From Leptodactylus fallax (Eukaryota; Chordata; Amphibia; Anura; Leptodactylidae), in NCBI GenBank assembly GCA_947044405.1, contig CAMRHE010000011.1, positions 5,004,501-5,068,500 of the forward strand: a stretch of DNA of 64,000 nucleotides, written 5' to 3'. A program made the translations under genes and the position numbers. Positions 23,069-33,150 of the stretch are shown here, in pieces (positions within the stretch are counted from its first letter, which is position 1; the number at the start of each line of letters is the position of its first letter). The notes below the pieces were generated by a model. It made no database searches and had not been told where the DNA came from. It worked only from the letters and a program-made list of their open reading frames with translations.

Positions 23069-25104
23069 TGCAAACGAGAGAGTGCGTCAGCAATACAATT
23101 GTCAACCCCTGGGACATGTACCGCCTTCACCCACGCGTTCAGTGACAAGCACAAACACACCAGCCTCCGCAACACACAAACCACCGGGGGGGATGACGCC
23201 GTCATGTTATTAATAGCCTGAACGACCCCGAGGTTATCACAGTTGAACCGCATCTTCTTGTTCCTGAACTCCTGCCCCCATACCTCTAAAGCCACCACAA
23301 TGGGAAACAGTTCCAATAAGGCAAGATTCCGCACCCAACCTTCCGCCTTCCAACTATCTGGCCACGAGCCCACGCACCAACGTCCCTTGTAGAAGGCCCC
23401 AAAACCAACACTCCCTGCCGCGTCCGTGAATAGTTCTAATACATCCGCATCCACCCACTGATCTAATATAAATGACCGCCCATTGTAACAACCCAAAAAC
23501 TCGTCCCAAATTTCCAAGTCCTCCCTTAATTCCTTTCCCAGGCGCACATAATGACGGGGATGCTTGACCCCCGCCGTTGCTGCCGCCAGCCTCCTGTAAA
23601 ACACCCTCCCCATGGGCAGTATCCGACATGCAAAATTTAATTTTCCTAATAGGGATTGAAGTTCTCTAAGCATTAACTTTTTTCGCCTACAGGCACCCCT
23701 AACCTCGTTGCGCAGCTGAACCAGTTTGTCCTCCGGCAAACGACATTCCATCCGCAACGAGTCAATACAAATCCCTAAAAACGTCAGCTCCGAACTCGGC
23801 CCCTCCGTCTTTTCCCCGGCCAACGGGATGCCAAATCGCACCGCCACCCCCTCCAACGTACGTAACAACAATGAACAAATCCCAGAGCCCGCCGGACCAA
23901 TGCACAAATAGTCGTCGAGATAATGAATGACCGACGACCACCCCGCCTCCCTTTTCACTACCCATTCCACAAACGTACTAAAACACTCGAAGTATGCACA
24001 GGAGATAGAACATCCCATGGGCAAACAGCGATCCACGTAGTAACCCCCGTCCCAATAACACCCCAACAGATGCAAACTATCCTCATGTACCGGTAACAAC
24101 CGAAAAGCTGATTCAACGTCGGCCTTTGCCAACAGTGCCCCAACCCCGTATTCCCTAACCCAACCTACCGCCGCATCAAACGAAGTATAAACCACCGAAC
24201 AACATGCAGGGTCAATACCATCGTTGACCGACGCCCCCTTCGGAAAGGACAAATGATGAATGAGCCGAAACTTATTCGGCTCCTTCTTGGGTACCACCCC
24301 CAGCGGGGACACCCTTAAACGCCCCAACGGGAGACACTCAAAAGGCCCCGCCATCCGCCCTAACGCCACCTCCTTCGCCAGTTTTTCACTTACCACCCCC
24401 GGATGCTGTAATGCCGATCTCAAGTTCCGCCGAACCACTGGGAACTCCCCTTTAACATAAGGAATCTTAAAACCAAACTGAAAACCGTCCGCCAACAACC
24501 CCACCGCAGCTCTATCCGGGTACTCATTTAGATACGGCCGCATCACGTCCACTACCACCGGACGCCGCCCCTTTTCCAGTGCTCTCCCCCCCCCTTTGGA
24601 CTTAACCCCTTTAAAACACCGAGATGCCCCATGTGATCCTCCACAGTTAGAACACTCATGCTTGAACTTGCACTTCGCACCGAACTTGCATGAGCCTTCG
24701 TTAAAGGAGAAGCACAATCCCTTCTGTGCAGCCGCCGAGCGCCCCGAAACCTCGGACCCCCCGGCTCCTGCCTGAAAGGGCTGCCCAGCCCGAGCCGACG
24801 CTGTAACCCGTAACCACAGCCCAATATCCTTGTGATCCCACCGGATACTGGGCCGTACCGCTTTCCGTTGACGAAATTGTTCGTCATACCTCAACCACCC
24901 TTGACCCCCGTAAACTCTATAGGCTTCCCCTATGGCGTCCATGTAGCAAAACAGTGGGGAGCAATTCTCCGGCGCCTTTTCGCCAATAACGCTAGCCAAG
25001 ATAGCGAACGCCTGTAACCAATTGGAGAAAGTGCGAGGTATAAGCCTATACCGCCGCTTCTCCTCTTCCTCTTTCTTAGACTCGTCCTTCTTCCCCCTAT
25101 CCAA
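22969..25104 (-). CDS. Ngaro Gag C-terminus plus reverse transcriptase/RNase H
   Basis: The 711-residue frame starts inside gag: the first about 165 residues are a Gag-like segment ending in two zinc fingers, a CCCH (Cys131, Cys139, Cys145, His149) and a CCHC (Cys151, Cys154, His158, Cys163). The reverse transcriptase follows with LIHHLSFPKGASVNDGI, LLAKADVESAFRLLPV and the catalytic YLDD at 395-398. RNase H has LELFTDAAGSVGFGAF and a late IADALSRLQ. It copies the element RNA into DNA. True Gag probably begins in the preceding frame (25106-26276), and the part upstream of Met (KIWKGDYVEIFSLLP) is readable in this frame, so the start given is only the first Met. Confidence 0.92.
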   Translation of the reverse strand: MDRGKKDESKKEEEEKRRYRLIPRTFSNWLQAFAILASVIGEKAPENCSPLFCYMDAIGEAYRVYGGQGWLRYDEQFRQRKAVRPSIRWDHKDIGLWLRVTASARAGQPFQAGAGGSEVSGRSAAAQKGLCFSFNEGSCKFGAKCKFKHECSNCGGSHGASRCFKGVKSKGGGRALEKGRRPVVVDVMRPYLNEYPDRAAVGLLADGFQFGFKIPYVKGEFPVVRRNLRSALQHPGVVSEKLAKEVALGRMAGPFECLPLGRLRVSPLGVVPKKEPNKFRLIHHLSFPKGASVNDGIDPACCSVVYTSFDAAVGWVREYGVGALLAKADVESAFRLLPVHEDSLHLLGCYWDGGYYVDRCLPMGCSISCAYFECFSTFVEWVVKREAGWSSVIHYLDDYLCIGPAGSGICSLLLRTLEGVAVRFGIPLAGEKTEGPSSELTFLGICIDSLRMECRLPEDKLVQLRNEVRGACRRKKLMLRELQSLLGKLNFACRILPMGRVFYRRLAAATAGVKHPRHYVRLGKELREDLEIWDEFLGCYNGRSFILDQWVDADVLELFTDAAGSVGFGAFYKGRWCVGSWPDSWKAEGWVRNLALLELFPIVVALEVWGQEFRNKKMRFNCDNLGVVQAINNMTASSPPVVCVLRRLVCLCLSLNAWVKAVHVPGVDNCIADALSRLQWARFWQLAPEAEEEGEAWSVDLWNLPFGRHRD

Positions 25105-25105
25105 A

Positions 25106-26276
25106 TTAAAGCGTTCTAACGGGAGTAACGAAAATATCTCTACATAATCCCCTTTCCATATTTTTTTCCCTAACCTCCTGCTTCAAATGGGCCCCCAGCG
25201 GCCCCTCGAAGCAAACGTACAACTCCCCCTTTGCGGAATCATCCAACTTCGGCGCCCCCTCCTCCTTGTCCTTTTCCGCGCTTTTTTCCTGAGTCCTATC
25301 CGCACCCCCACTTACCGTCGCGTCCCCCGACGTCCCACCAACTGAAGCCCCTCCTGACCCGCTAACTAACGACCCCGGCCCGCCCGCCGGCAACCCCAAA
25401 GCCCCAATCCCTGGGACGCTCATGCCCACCCACGCGGGTACCGGAGACGGAACCGCGGCCTGGGCCTGCGCCCGCAACAACTGCCCAAACAAACTCAAAA
25501 ATTCAAACATACCCCTGCCCGCCTCTCCCGGGTGCTCACCCCCACCCTGGACCGGCAACAGGGGAATAGAAGGAGACAGCAAAGATACACACTCACCTGA
25601 CTGCCTGGGTGCTGTATGCCCACCAGTCGATACTCCAGAATCCAGACGCTGCCCGGCCATTCTATCTAGCGCAGGAAACAGCTGATCTCCCGAGGACATT
25701 GCCGCCGAGGAAACCAGCCCCCCCCCCTCCCAGCGAGGAGGGGGCCGTAAGCAGAGAGGAGTGTGCATCCGCGCACACGTGGAGAGCTGACCCAGGCAGC
25801 GCCTGATCGCTGGATGAAGCAGGCTGAAGACCCGAGGTCCGCATCCCAGATCCTGACTCACCGCGCAGGGAAGGCACCAGGTAAGGTGATCCACGGCCCT
25901 CCGCACCGGCTCCTGCTCCATCGTCGCACTCTGGTAATGGCGGAGGCGCGGCCTGCCGCCTCCGCCGCGAGTCCCGCCCGCTAACCGGATTCCTCCCGGC
26001 CCTGGACTGCCGGGAGGCAGCAGACCTGCCGGCATCCTGAACCGGAGGGTCCCTTGAGGGGCTCCGTCTTCGGCGCTGGGCTCGGGGGGCTTCATCCGGA
26101 CTCAGGCGCGCCGGAGGCCTAGTCCTCCGTGGCCGTCTGGGAGTTGTAGGGGGAACCTCAGCAGCAGGTGTCCCCGGCCCCTGAAGCAGGCCCGAAAGCT
26201 GTGCCTGCACCCATTCCTCTCCGTGTGTAGCTGCCGACTCGCGCAACTGCACAATCAAGTCTTCAAGGGATGCCAT
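25106..26276 (-). pseudogene. Ngaro gag, N-terminal part, frame-broken
   Basis: From Met at 26276 (MASLEDLIVQLRESAATHGE) the frame is rich in Arg, Pro, Ser and Gly. It switches near 25720, at a run of nine G on the coding strand, into the frame that carries MSSGDQLFPALDRMAGQRLD and GMFEFLSLFGQLL. Near 25165 it passes into the RT frame at a run of seven A (GAHLKQEVREK, then KIWKGDYVEIF in the other frame). GAHL..E.REKIW..(D/E)(F/Y)V is the start of the conserved Gag core in Ngaro-type elements. Both breaks are consistent with one-base homopolymer length changes. Confidence 0.75.
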
Positions 26277-26303
26277 GAAAATTAATGGAGACACTCGTAA
26301 TGT

Positions 26304-26495
26304 AGCTTCTTCCTCTGTGTCTTCTTCACGGCAACTGCCGTTACTTTTCGCGGGCTTTCCCTTAAAAACCTCTCCCCCTGCAGCCACGCTTGCATTAACC
26401 CCACCTTACCCCCAACTTGACCAATAGCTGCTGTCCAGCCGTACTCGTCATGTGGGCCCTCCCCTCAGCCTTCGTCCCCGGTCCGGCCCCTTCTT
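26304..26495 (-). repeat. Ngaro split direct repeat A1 (5' end of element)
   Basis: Direct copy of 20785-20977. Its outer end is GGTCCGGCCCCTTCTT, followed by flanking TACTACTATAACC. The element's promoter would be expected here but no clear signal is visible. Confidence 0.92.
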
Positions 26496-26871
26496 TACTA
26501 CTATAACCTATCATTTATCCATTAAAATATCTGCTCTTTCTATGCTGCGAAGTCAAGGAGGCAGTCCTAGCATTTCTTAATATCTATCTCTATGCTCGAA
26601 GAAGCAGACTGTCAATTGCTGATATGACTACCTGACTTCTCAACAGAGAGAGCTGAGATGTTGATGGATAAATGACAAATTAGAATGAATCTTTTCCTGT
26701 ATACCTGTACCACAAGCTGCTCAGCTACTTCTCCTCTACAATATACTGCAATAGATTGGGCAACATTTTTCATTTGACAGGTTCCCTATAATTGGGAATA
26801 TGTAGAGGGCCTATTTTTTAACCAGGTTTTTATGTTAAACATATTTTTAAAAACTTTTGATGACATTTTAA

Positions 26872-27080
26872 GGATTAAGCCCCACGTTGCAGAAACAAAG
26901 CTTTTTTTTTTATTGCAGATTTTGCTGCAGTTTATTGAGCCAATGCCAGGAATGGATTGAGCAGAAAGGAGAAGTATAAGAGCTTCCTATATATTTCCCA
27001 TTCCTTGTGTAGCCATTCTTGGCTTTGGCTCAAAAAACTGCAACAAAAAAATGCTGCGTTTCCACAATGTGAGGATTTAA
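26872..27080. repeat. MITE copy, 'AAGCCCCACGTTGCAGAAAC' family
   Basis: Left end TTAAGCCCCACGTTGCAG and right end GCTGCGTTTCCACAATG then TGAGGATTTAAC form a degenerate palindrome. The inner 'AATGCCAGGAATGGATTGAG' text closely matches 3184-3202, so this is a sister of 3112-3334. Confidence 0.7.
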
Positions 27081-27748
27081 CCTCAAACATTTTCCATGTC
27101 ACTATCTGTATTAAAAAAGTTATAAATCCAGCAATTTTTCCTCTGACCCCTAAGATTGATAATAATCTGACACTTTTACAGAATTGAAGAGTTTTCTTTA
27201 TAGAAATCACCTCATTCATAACTCACCTCCAGTTAAGAGTTAACAGCTCTTTATAAATGAATAGCACAGGTAAATATAAGGAACTTTGTAATATATGTTT
27301 CATCTCCTTTTATTAAGCTGCTCTCCTCCTTTCCAGGAGTGTCTAGCTTCCCTCTCCTTTCTCCACAGACTTGTATATAGAAAGTAACTCCGTCTGAAAA
27401 GTGGAGAATAATAAGATATATTACAAAGTTTTATATTCACCTATACTATTAATTTTTGCAAGGTTTTTTATGACTGGAGGTATGCTTTAATAGATAACAA
27501 ATGGTGATACTGTTCCTTTAAATATTTTAATATAGGAAACAAAATTCAAGCAGCTCTGTGAAAATTGCAAAAACCTGGAAATTTCTGATTTTTTGAGATG
27601 GACGCAAGTTTCCTTGCAATTTTTCTTTCAGAAAAATATTAGTCACCCACAAGCCAAAAAGAAGGATATGAGATCTGTATGAAAAAACCCTCAGGTGTAA
27701 GTGCGCACTACGACTGATATCTGTTAGATACCTTATCTCATACATATA
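27081..27748. other. Non-coding stretch, no gene recognised
   Basis: AT-rich sequence before the Tc1 cluster. Loose similarity of 27290-27490 with 11500-11800 suggests an old dispersed repeat. It ends in a short TATATA run that served as the Tc1 target. Confidence 0.45.
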
Positions 27749-29292
27749 TACAGTGGGGGAAAAAAGTATTTAGTCAGCCACCAATTGTGCAAGTTCTCCC
27801 ACTTAAAAATATGAGAGAGGCCTGTAATTGTCATCATAGGTAGACCTCAACTATGAGAGACAAAATGAGAAAACAAATCCAGAAAATCACATTGTCTGAT
27901 TTTTAAAGAATTTATTTGCAAATTATGGTGGAAAATAAGTATATGGTCAATAGCAAAAGTTCATCTCAATACTTTGTTATATATCCTTTGTTGGCAATGA
28001 CAGAGGTCAAACGTTTTCTGTAAGTCTTCACAAGGTTGGCACACACTGTTGCTGGTATGTTGGCCCATTCCTCCATGCAGATCTCCTCTAGAGCAGTGAT
28101 GTTTTGGGGCTGTCGCTGGGCAACACAGACTTTCAACTCCTTCCAAAGGTTTTCTATGGGGTTGAGATCAGGAGACTGGCTAGGCCACTCCAGGACCTTG
28201 AAATGCTTCTTACGAAGCCACTCCTTCGTTGCCCTGGCGTTTCATCTTCAATGCCCTTGCTGATAGAAGGAGGTTTGCACTCAAAATCTCATGATACATG
28301 GCCCCATTCATTCTTTCATGTACACGGATCAGTCGTCCTGGTCCCTTTACAGAGAAACAGCTCCAAAGCATGATGTTGCCACCCCCACATTTCACAGTAG
28401 GTATGGTGTTCTTTGGATGCAACTCAGCATTCACTCTCTTCCAAACACGATGAGTTGTGTTTCTACCAAACAGTTCTACTTTGGTTTCATCTGACCATAT
28501 GACATCCAAATGCTCTCTAGCAAACTTCAGATGGACCCAGATATATACTGGCTTAAGCAGGGGAACACGTCTGGCACTGCAGGATCTGAATCCCTGGTGG
28601 CGTAGTGTGTTACTGACGATAGCCTTTGTTACGTTAGTCCCAGCTTTCTGCAGCTCATTCACTAGGTCCCCCCGTGTGGTTCTGGGATTTTTGCTCACTG
28701 TTCTTGTGATCATTTTGACCCCATGGGGTGAGATATTGCATGGAGCCCCTGATCGAGGGAGATCATCAGTGGTCTTATATGTCTTCCATTTTCTAATTAT
28801 TGCTCCCACAGTTGATTTCTTCACACCAAGCTGCTTGCCTATTGCAGATTCAGTCTTCCCAGCCTGATGCAGGTCTACAATTTTGTTTCTGGTGTCCTTC
28901 CACAGCTCTTTGGTCTTCACCATAGTGGATTTTGGAGTGTGACTGTGTGAGGTTGTGGACAGGTGTCTTTTATACTGATAACAATTTCAAACAGGAGCCA
29001 TTACTACAGGTAATCAGTGGAGGACAGAGGAGCCTCTTAAAGAAGAAGTTACAGGTCTGTGAGAGCCAGACATCTTGCTTGTTTGTAGGTGACCAAATAC
29101 TTATTTTCCACCATAATTTGCAAATAAATTCTTTAAAAATCAGACAATGTGATTTTCTAGATATGTTTTCTCATTTTGTCTCTCATAGTTGAGGTCTACC
29201 TATGATGTGAATTACAGGCCTCTCGCATCTTTTTAAGTGGGAGAACTTGCACAATTGGTGGCTGACTAAATACTTTTTTTTTCCCCAGTGTA
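27749..29292 (-). mobile_element. Tc1-like transposon A
   Basis: TA dinucleotides flank an element beginning CAGTGGGGGAAAAAAGTATT and ending in the complement CACTGGGG after a TTTAGTCAGCCACCAATTG-type terminus. Inverted repeats are about 200 bp (27751-27945 and 29089-29290). It contains one damaged minus-strand transposase gene. Its right end touches the left end of Tc1 element B with only two bases (TA) between the two duplications. Confidence 0.93.
27966..28923 (-). pseudogene. Tc1 transposase, deleted copy A
   Basis: The gene starts [20 protein letters not shown] with an intact N-terminal helix-turn-helix region and GRPR-like hinge. A short in-frame loss sits before [13 protein letters not shown] (first catalytic Asp present). 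At 28210-28250 about 50 bp are deleted between SARALKMK and [12 protein letters not shown], which removes the second catalytic Asp block (FQxDNDPKHT) and shifts the frame. The C-terminal third, with the Glu of NPIENLW and the ITKY end, continues out of frame to 27966. Inactive. Confidence 0.92.
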
Positions 29293-29294
29293 TA

Positions 29295-30847
29295 TACAGT
29301 GAAGGAAATAAGTATTTGATCCCTTGCTGATTTTGTAAGTTTGCCCACTGACAAAGACATGAACAGTCTATAATTTTAAGGGTAGGTTAATTTTAACAGT
29401 GAGAGATAGAATATCAAAAATAAAATCCAGAAAATCACATTGTATAAATTTATTTGCATTTTGCAGAGAGAAATTTATTTGATCCCCTACCAACCATTAA
29501 GAGTTCTGGCTCATACAGACCAGTTAGATGCTCCTAATCAACTCTTTACCTGCATTAAAGACAGTTCTCTTATATTGTCACCTGTATAAAAGACTCCTGT
29601 CCACAGACTCAATTAATCAGTCAGACTCTAACCTCTACAACATGGGCAAGACCCAAGAGATTTCTAAGGATGTCAGGGACAAGATCATAGACCTGCACAA
29701 GGCTGGAATGAGCTACAAAACCATAAGTAAGATGCTGGGTGAGAAGGAGACAACTGTTGGTGCAATAGTAAGAAAATGGAAGAAAAACAAAATGACTGTC
29801 AATCGACATTGATCTGGGGCTCCATGCAAAATCTCACCTTGTGGGGTATCCTTGATCATGAGGAAGGTGAGAGATCAGCCTAAAACTACACGGGGGGAAC
29901 TTGTTAATGATCTCAAGGCAGCTGGGTCACCAAGAAAACCATTGGTAACACATTACGCCGTAATGGATTAAAATCCTGCAGTGCCCGCAAGGTCCCCCTG
30001 CTCAAGAAGGCCCATGTGCAGGCCCATCTGAAGTTTGCCATTGAACACCTGGATGATTCTGCGAGTGAATGGGAGAAGGTGCTGTGGTCAGATGAGACAA
30101 AAATTGAGCTCTTTGGCATTAACTCTACTCACCATGTTTGGAGGAAGAGAAATGCTGCCTATGACCCAAAGAACACCGTCCCCACTGTCAAGCATGGAGG
30201 TGGAAACATTATGTTTTGGGGGTGTTTCTCTACTAAGGGCACAGGACTACTTCACCGCATCAATGGGAGAATGGAGCCATGTACTGTAAAATCCTGAGTG
30301 ACAACCTCCTTCCCTCCGCCAGGACATTAAAAATGTGTCATCGCTGGGTCTTCCAGCAGGACAATGACCCAAAACATACAGCCAAGGCAACAAAGGAGTG
30401 GCTCAAAAAGAAGCACATTAAGGTCAAGGAGTGGCCTAGCCAGTCTTCAGACTTTAATCCCATAGAAAACTTATGGAGGGAGCTGAAGCTCCGAGTTGCC
30501 AAGCGACAACCTCAAGATCTTAATGATTTAGAGTTGATCTGCAAGGAGGAGTGGACCAAAATTCCTCCTGACATGTGTGCAAACCTCATCATCAACTACA
30601 AAAAACGTCTGACTGCTGTGCTTGCCAACAAGGGTTTTGCCACCAAGTATTAAGTCTTGTTTGGCAGAGGGATCAAATACTAATTTCTCTCAGCAAACTG
30701 CAAATAAATTTATACAATGTGATTTTCTGGATTTTATTTTTGATATTCTATCTCTCACTGTTAAAATTAACCTACCCTTAAAACTATAGACTGTTCATGT
30801 CTTTGTCAGTGGGCAAACTTACAAAATCAGCAAGGGATCAAATACAT

Positions 30848-30848
<1 letters not shown>
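29295..30848 (+). mobile_element. Tc1-like transposon B
   Basis: Starts at TA then CAGTGAAGGAAATAAGTATT and GATCCCTTGC. The right inverted repeat (about 30663-30847) mirrors the left (29297-29490) but its last bases have become CATACACATATATA and run into a (TA)n array. The transposase gene is on the + strand. It lies back to back with element A. Confidence 0.92.
29642..30653 (+). pseudogene. Tc1 transposase, broken copy B
   Basis: Starts [20 protein letters not shown] and keeps the first DNA-binding domain to [10 protein letters not shown], where an in-frame TGA replaces the usual Arg codon. Reading goes on through [12 protein letters not shown] and is then shifted near 29925 and again near 30270-30290. 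The catalytic blocks are all legible: [24 protein letters not shown] and [10 protein letters not shown]. It ends [10 protein letters not shown] with a stop at 30651-30653. At least three inactivating lesions. Confidence 0.93.

Positions 30849-30902
<54 letters not shown>
30849..30902. repeat. (TA)n microsatellite
   Basis: An uninterrupted TATATA run of about 50 bp between Tc1 element B and the LINE fragment. It is a natural target for TA-specific transposons. Confidence 0.95.
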
Positions 30903-30903
<1 letters not shown>

Positions 30904-31812
30904 TGTTACAGCAGCAAAGATAAGCAGATACAAATACAAATACAACATGTACAGGAATGTTCCAAGGTGAGAGGCATTACATTAATAGCAGACAGACAGA
31001 TAGGACGTAGCAGAGGAGGGGGGGGGATTTAACAGGCAGAGAGATATTTCAGTTCTCTGTATGTAATGATCTCCGCTTAGGTCGGTGTTGGTTGTACAGC
31101 CTAACCGCGGTGGGGGAGGAAAGACTTCCGATAGCGCTCCTTCTCACACCTAGCGTGGAGCAGTCGGTCACTGACAGTACTGCTCAGCGCGATCACAGTC
31201 TCATGCATGGGATGGGACTTCTTCTTCTGCATGGAGCTCACCACGGACAGTATCCTTCTGTCACCCACCACCTGCACTGGGTCCAGTGGGCTCCCCAGGA
31301 CAGAGCTGGCCCTTCTAATCAGCTTGTCAAGTTTATTTCTGTCCCTGGTTGATATACTGCTCCCCCAGCAGGCCACTCCAAAGAAGATGGCTGATGCCAC
31401 TACCGAGTTGAAGAAAGTTCTAAGAAGTGCCCCCGGATTCCAAAGGCTCTCAGTTTCCTAAGCAGGTAGAGCCTGCTGTGGCCCTTCCTGTACAGGGCCT
31501 CCATATGATCTGCCCAGTCCAGCTTATTATTAAGGAGCAAACCCAGGTACTTATAGGTGTTCACAATCTCGATGCCCGTCCCCAGGATGTCCACTGGTTT
31601 AGGAGGGCTTCTGCCTTTACGGAAGTCCACCACCATCTCCTTGGTCTTCCCCGCGTTAATCTTCAGGTGGTTCCGGTGGCACCAGTTCACAAAATCCTGG
31701 TTCAGTTCTCTGTACTCCCTGTCATCATCATCTGTGATGAGACCCACTATTGCAGAGTCGTCAGAATACTTCTGTAGGTAGCAGCTGGATGAGTTGCACC
31801 TAAAATACAGTA
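30903..31812 (-). mobile_element. LINE fragment (L2/CR1-like group), 5'-truncated
   Basis: On the minus strand the piece runs from the reverse transcriptase YxDD box (LQKYSDDSAIVGL) through LNQDFVNWCHRNHLKINAGK and YKYLGLLLNNKLDWADH, then in another frame VASAIFFGVACWG, KLIRRASSVLG and HPMHETVIALSS. The shift lies near 31400, where one base differs from an open frame. Everything upstream of the RT palm is absent, cut where the Tc1 element starts at 31813. The 3' part after 31090 is untranslated tail. Clade assignment is from wording only. Confidence 0.8.
31101..31800 (-). pseudogene. LINE reverse transcriptase remnant
   Basis: The C-terminal end of an ORF2-type protein: catalytic YSDD, then the thumb and a conserved tail ending ERYRKSFLPHRG at 31101. 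A one-base frame change near 31400 separates the two halves. The longer frame reading upstream to 31900 crosses into the neighbouring Tc1 terminus and is fortuitous there. Confidence 0.8.
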
Positions 31813-32212
31813 TACAGTCATATGAAAAAGTTTGGGCACCCCTATTAATCTTAATCATTTTTAGTTCTAAATATTTGGGTGTTTGCAACAGCCATTTCAA
31901 TTTGATATATCTAATAACTGATGGACACAGTAATATTTCAGGATTGAAATGAGGTTTATTGTACTAACAGAAAATGTGCAATATGCATTAAACCAAAATT
32001 TGACCGCTGCAAAAATTTGGGTACCCTTATCATTTTATTGATTTGAATACTCCTAACTACTTTTTACTGACTTACTGAAGCACAAAATTGGTTTTGTAAC
32101 CTCACTGAGCTTTGAACTTCATAGACAGGTGTATCCAATCATGAGAAAAGGTATTTAAGGTGGCCAATTGCAAGTTGTTCTCCTATTTCAATCTCCTCTG
32201 AAGAGTGGCATC

Positions 32213-32981
32213 ATGGGCTCCTCAAAACAACTCTCAAATGATCTGAAAACAAAGATTGTTCAACATAGTTGTTCAGGGGAAGGATACAAAAAGTTGTCTC
32301 AGAGATTTAACCTGTCAGTTTCCACTGTTAGGAACATAGTAAGGAAATTGAAGACCACAGGGACAGTTCTTGTTAAGCCCAGAAGTGGCAGGCCAAGAAA
32401 AATATCAGAAAGGCAGAGAAGAAGAATGGTGAGAACAGTCAAGGACAATCCACAGACCACCTCCAAAGAGCTGCAGCATCATCTTGCTGCAGATGGTGTC
32501 ACTGTGCATCGGTCAACAATACAGCACACTTTGCACAGGGAGAAGCTGTATGGGAGAGTGATGCGAAAGAAGCCGTTTCTGAAAGCACGCCACAAACAGA
32601 GTTGCCTGAGGTATGCAAAAGCACATTTGGACAAGCCAGCTTCATTTTGGAAGAAGGTCCTGTGGACTGATGAAACAAAGATTGAGTTGTTTGGTCATAC
32701 AAAAAGGCGTTATGCATGGCGTCAAAAAAACACAGCATTCCAAGAAAAACACTTGCTACCCACTGTAAAATTTGGTGGAGGTTCCATCATGCTTTGGGGC
32801 TGTGTGGCCAATGCCGGCACGGGAATCTTGTTAAAATTGAGGGTTGCATGGATTCAACTCAGTATCAGCAGATTCTTGAGAATAATGTACAAGAATCAGT
32901 GACGAATTTGAAGTTACGCCGGGGATGGATATTTCAGCAAGACAATGATCCAAAACACAGCTCCAAATCTACTCCGGCATT
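32213..32981 (+). pseudogene. Tc1 transposase C, 5' part
   Basis: Starts MGSSKQLSNDLKTKIVQHSC and keeps the helix-turn-helix region (KKLSQRFNLSVSTVRNIVRK), the GRPR hinge motif (SGRPRKISERQRRR) and [13 protein letters not shown] with the first Asp. Near 32815 a one-base loss against copy D (CACGGG against CACCGGG) shifts the frame. The second Asp block [12 protein letters not shown] is readable in the new frame. The gene stops at the LTR junction, 32981/32982. Confidence 0.93.
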
Positions 32982-33109
32982 TGTGAACCGAGAGCAAGGC
33001 AGGTGGTTTGGACTCCGCAACCAGAAATGAACGCACACGCGGTAGTTCAAAAAAAAAAAAAATAATTACTATAAATTAAAAAAAGCTATTTTAAGGTAAA
33101 AAAAAGGGG

Positions 33110-33150
<41 letters not shown>

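Larger units (their letters stand above)
20225..26495 (-). mobile_element. Ngaro/DIRS tyrosine-recombinase retrotransposon, near full length
   Basis: On the minus strand the order is A1 repeat (26495-26304), gag, RT/RNase H, tyrosine recombinase, SGNH hydrolase, B1 (21426-20978), A2 (20977-20785), a 113-bp spacer and B2 (20671-20225). This A1-body-B1-A2-B2 arrangement of split direct repeats is diagnostic of the Ngaro and PAT branches of DIRS-like elements, which integrate a circular DNA with a tyrosine recombinase and so have no integrase and make no target duplication; none is seen. A1/A2 and B1/B2 differ at only a few positions, so the insertion is young. Confidence 0.93.
20120..26793. mobile_element. 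Older MITE/DNA repeat split by the Ngaro insertion
   Basis: The left flank starts AAAGGGAGTCTGTCACGTGG (20121) and the right flank ends TGACAGGTTCCCTATA (26769-26784 region), inverted termini of one element. The stretches next to the Ngaro (ATATATAATTTTGTGGCAAA on the left, TCTGCTCTTTCTATGCTGCG on the right) recur together in the repeat at 48889-49440. Removing the Ngaro would leave a repeat of about 400 bp. Confidence 0.65.

Noticed and set aside
22743..23221. Long + strand frames of 156 and 127 codons
   Set aside because: Shadows opposite the GC-rich Ngaro recombinase and RT genes, without homology.
25160..25175. Programmed -1 ribosomal frameshift at the A-run between Ngaro gag and RT
   Set aside because: The RT frame is +1 relative to gag at this point, so a -1 slip at the A-run does not connect them. 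A homopolymer length error explains it more simply.
28075..28110. ATGCAGATCTCCTCTAGAG, which resembles the start of CFTR exon 1 (Met-Gln-..-Ser)
   Set aside because: It is the antisense strand of the Tc1 A transposase and has no donor in the right phase.
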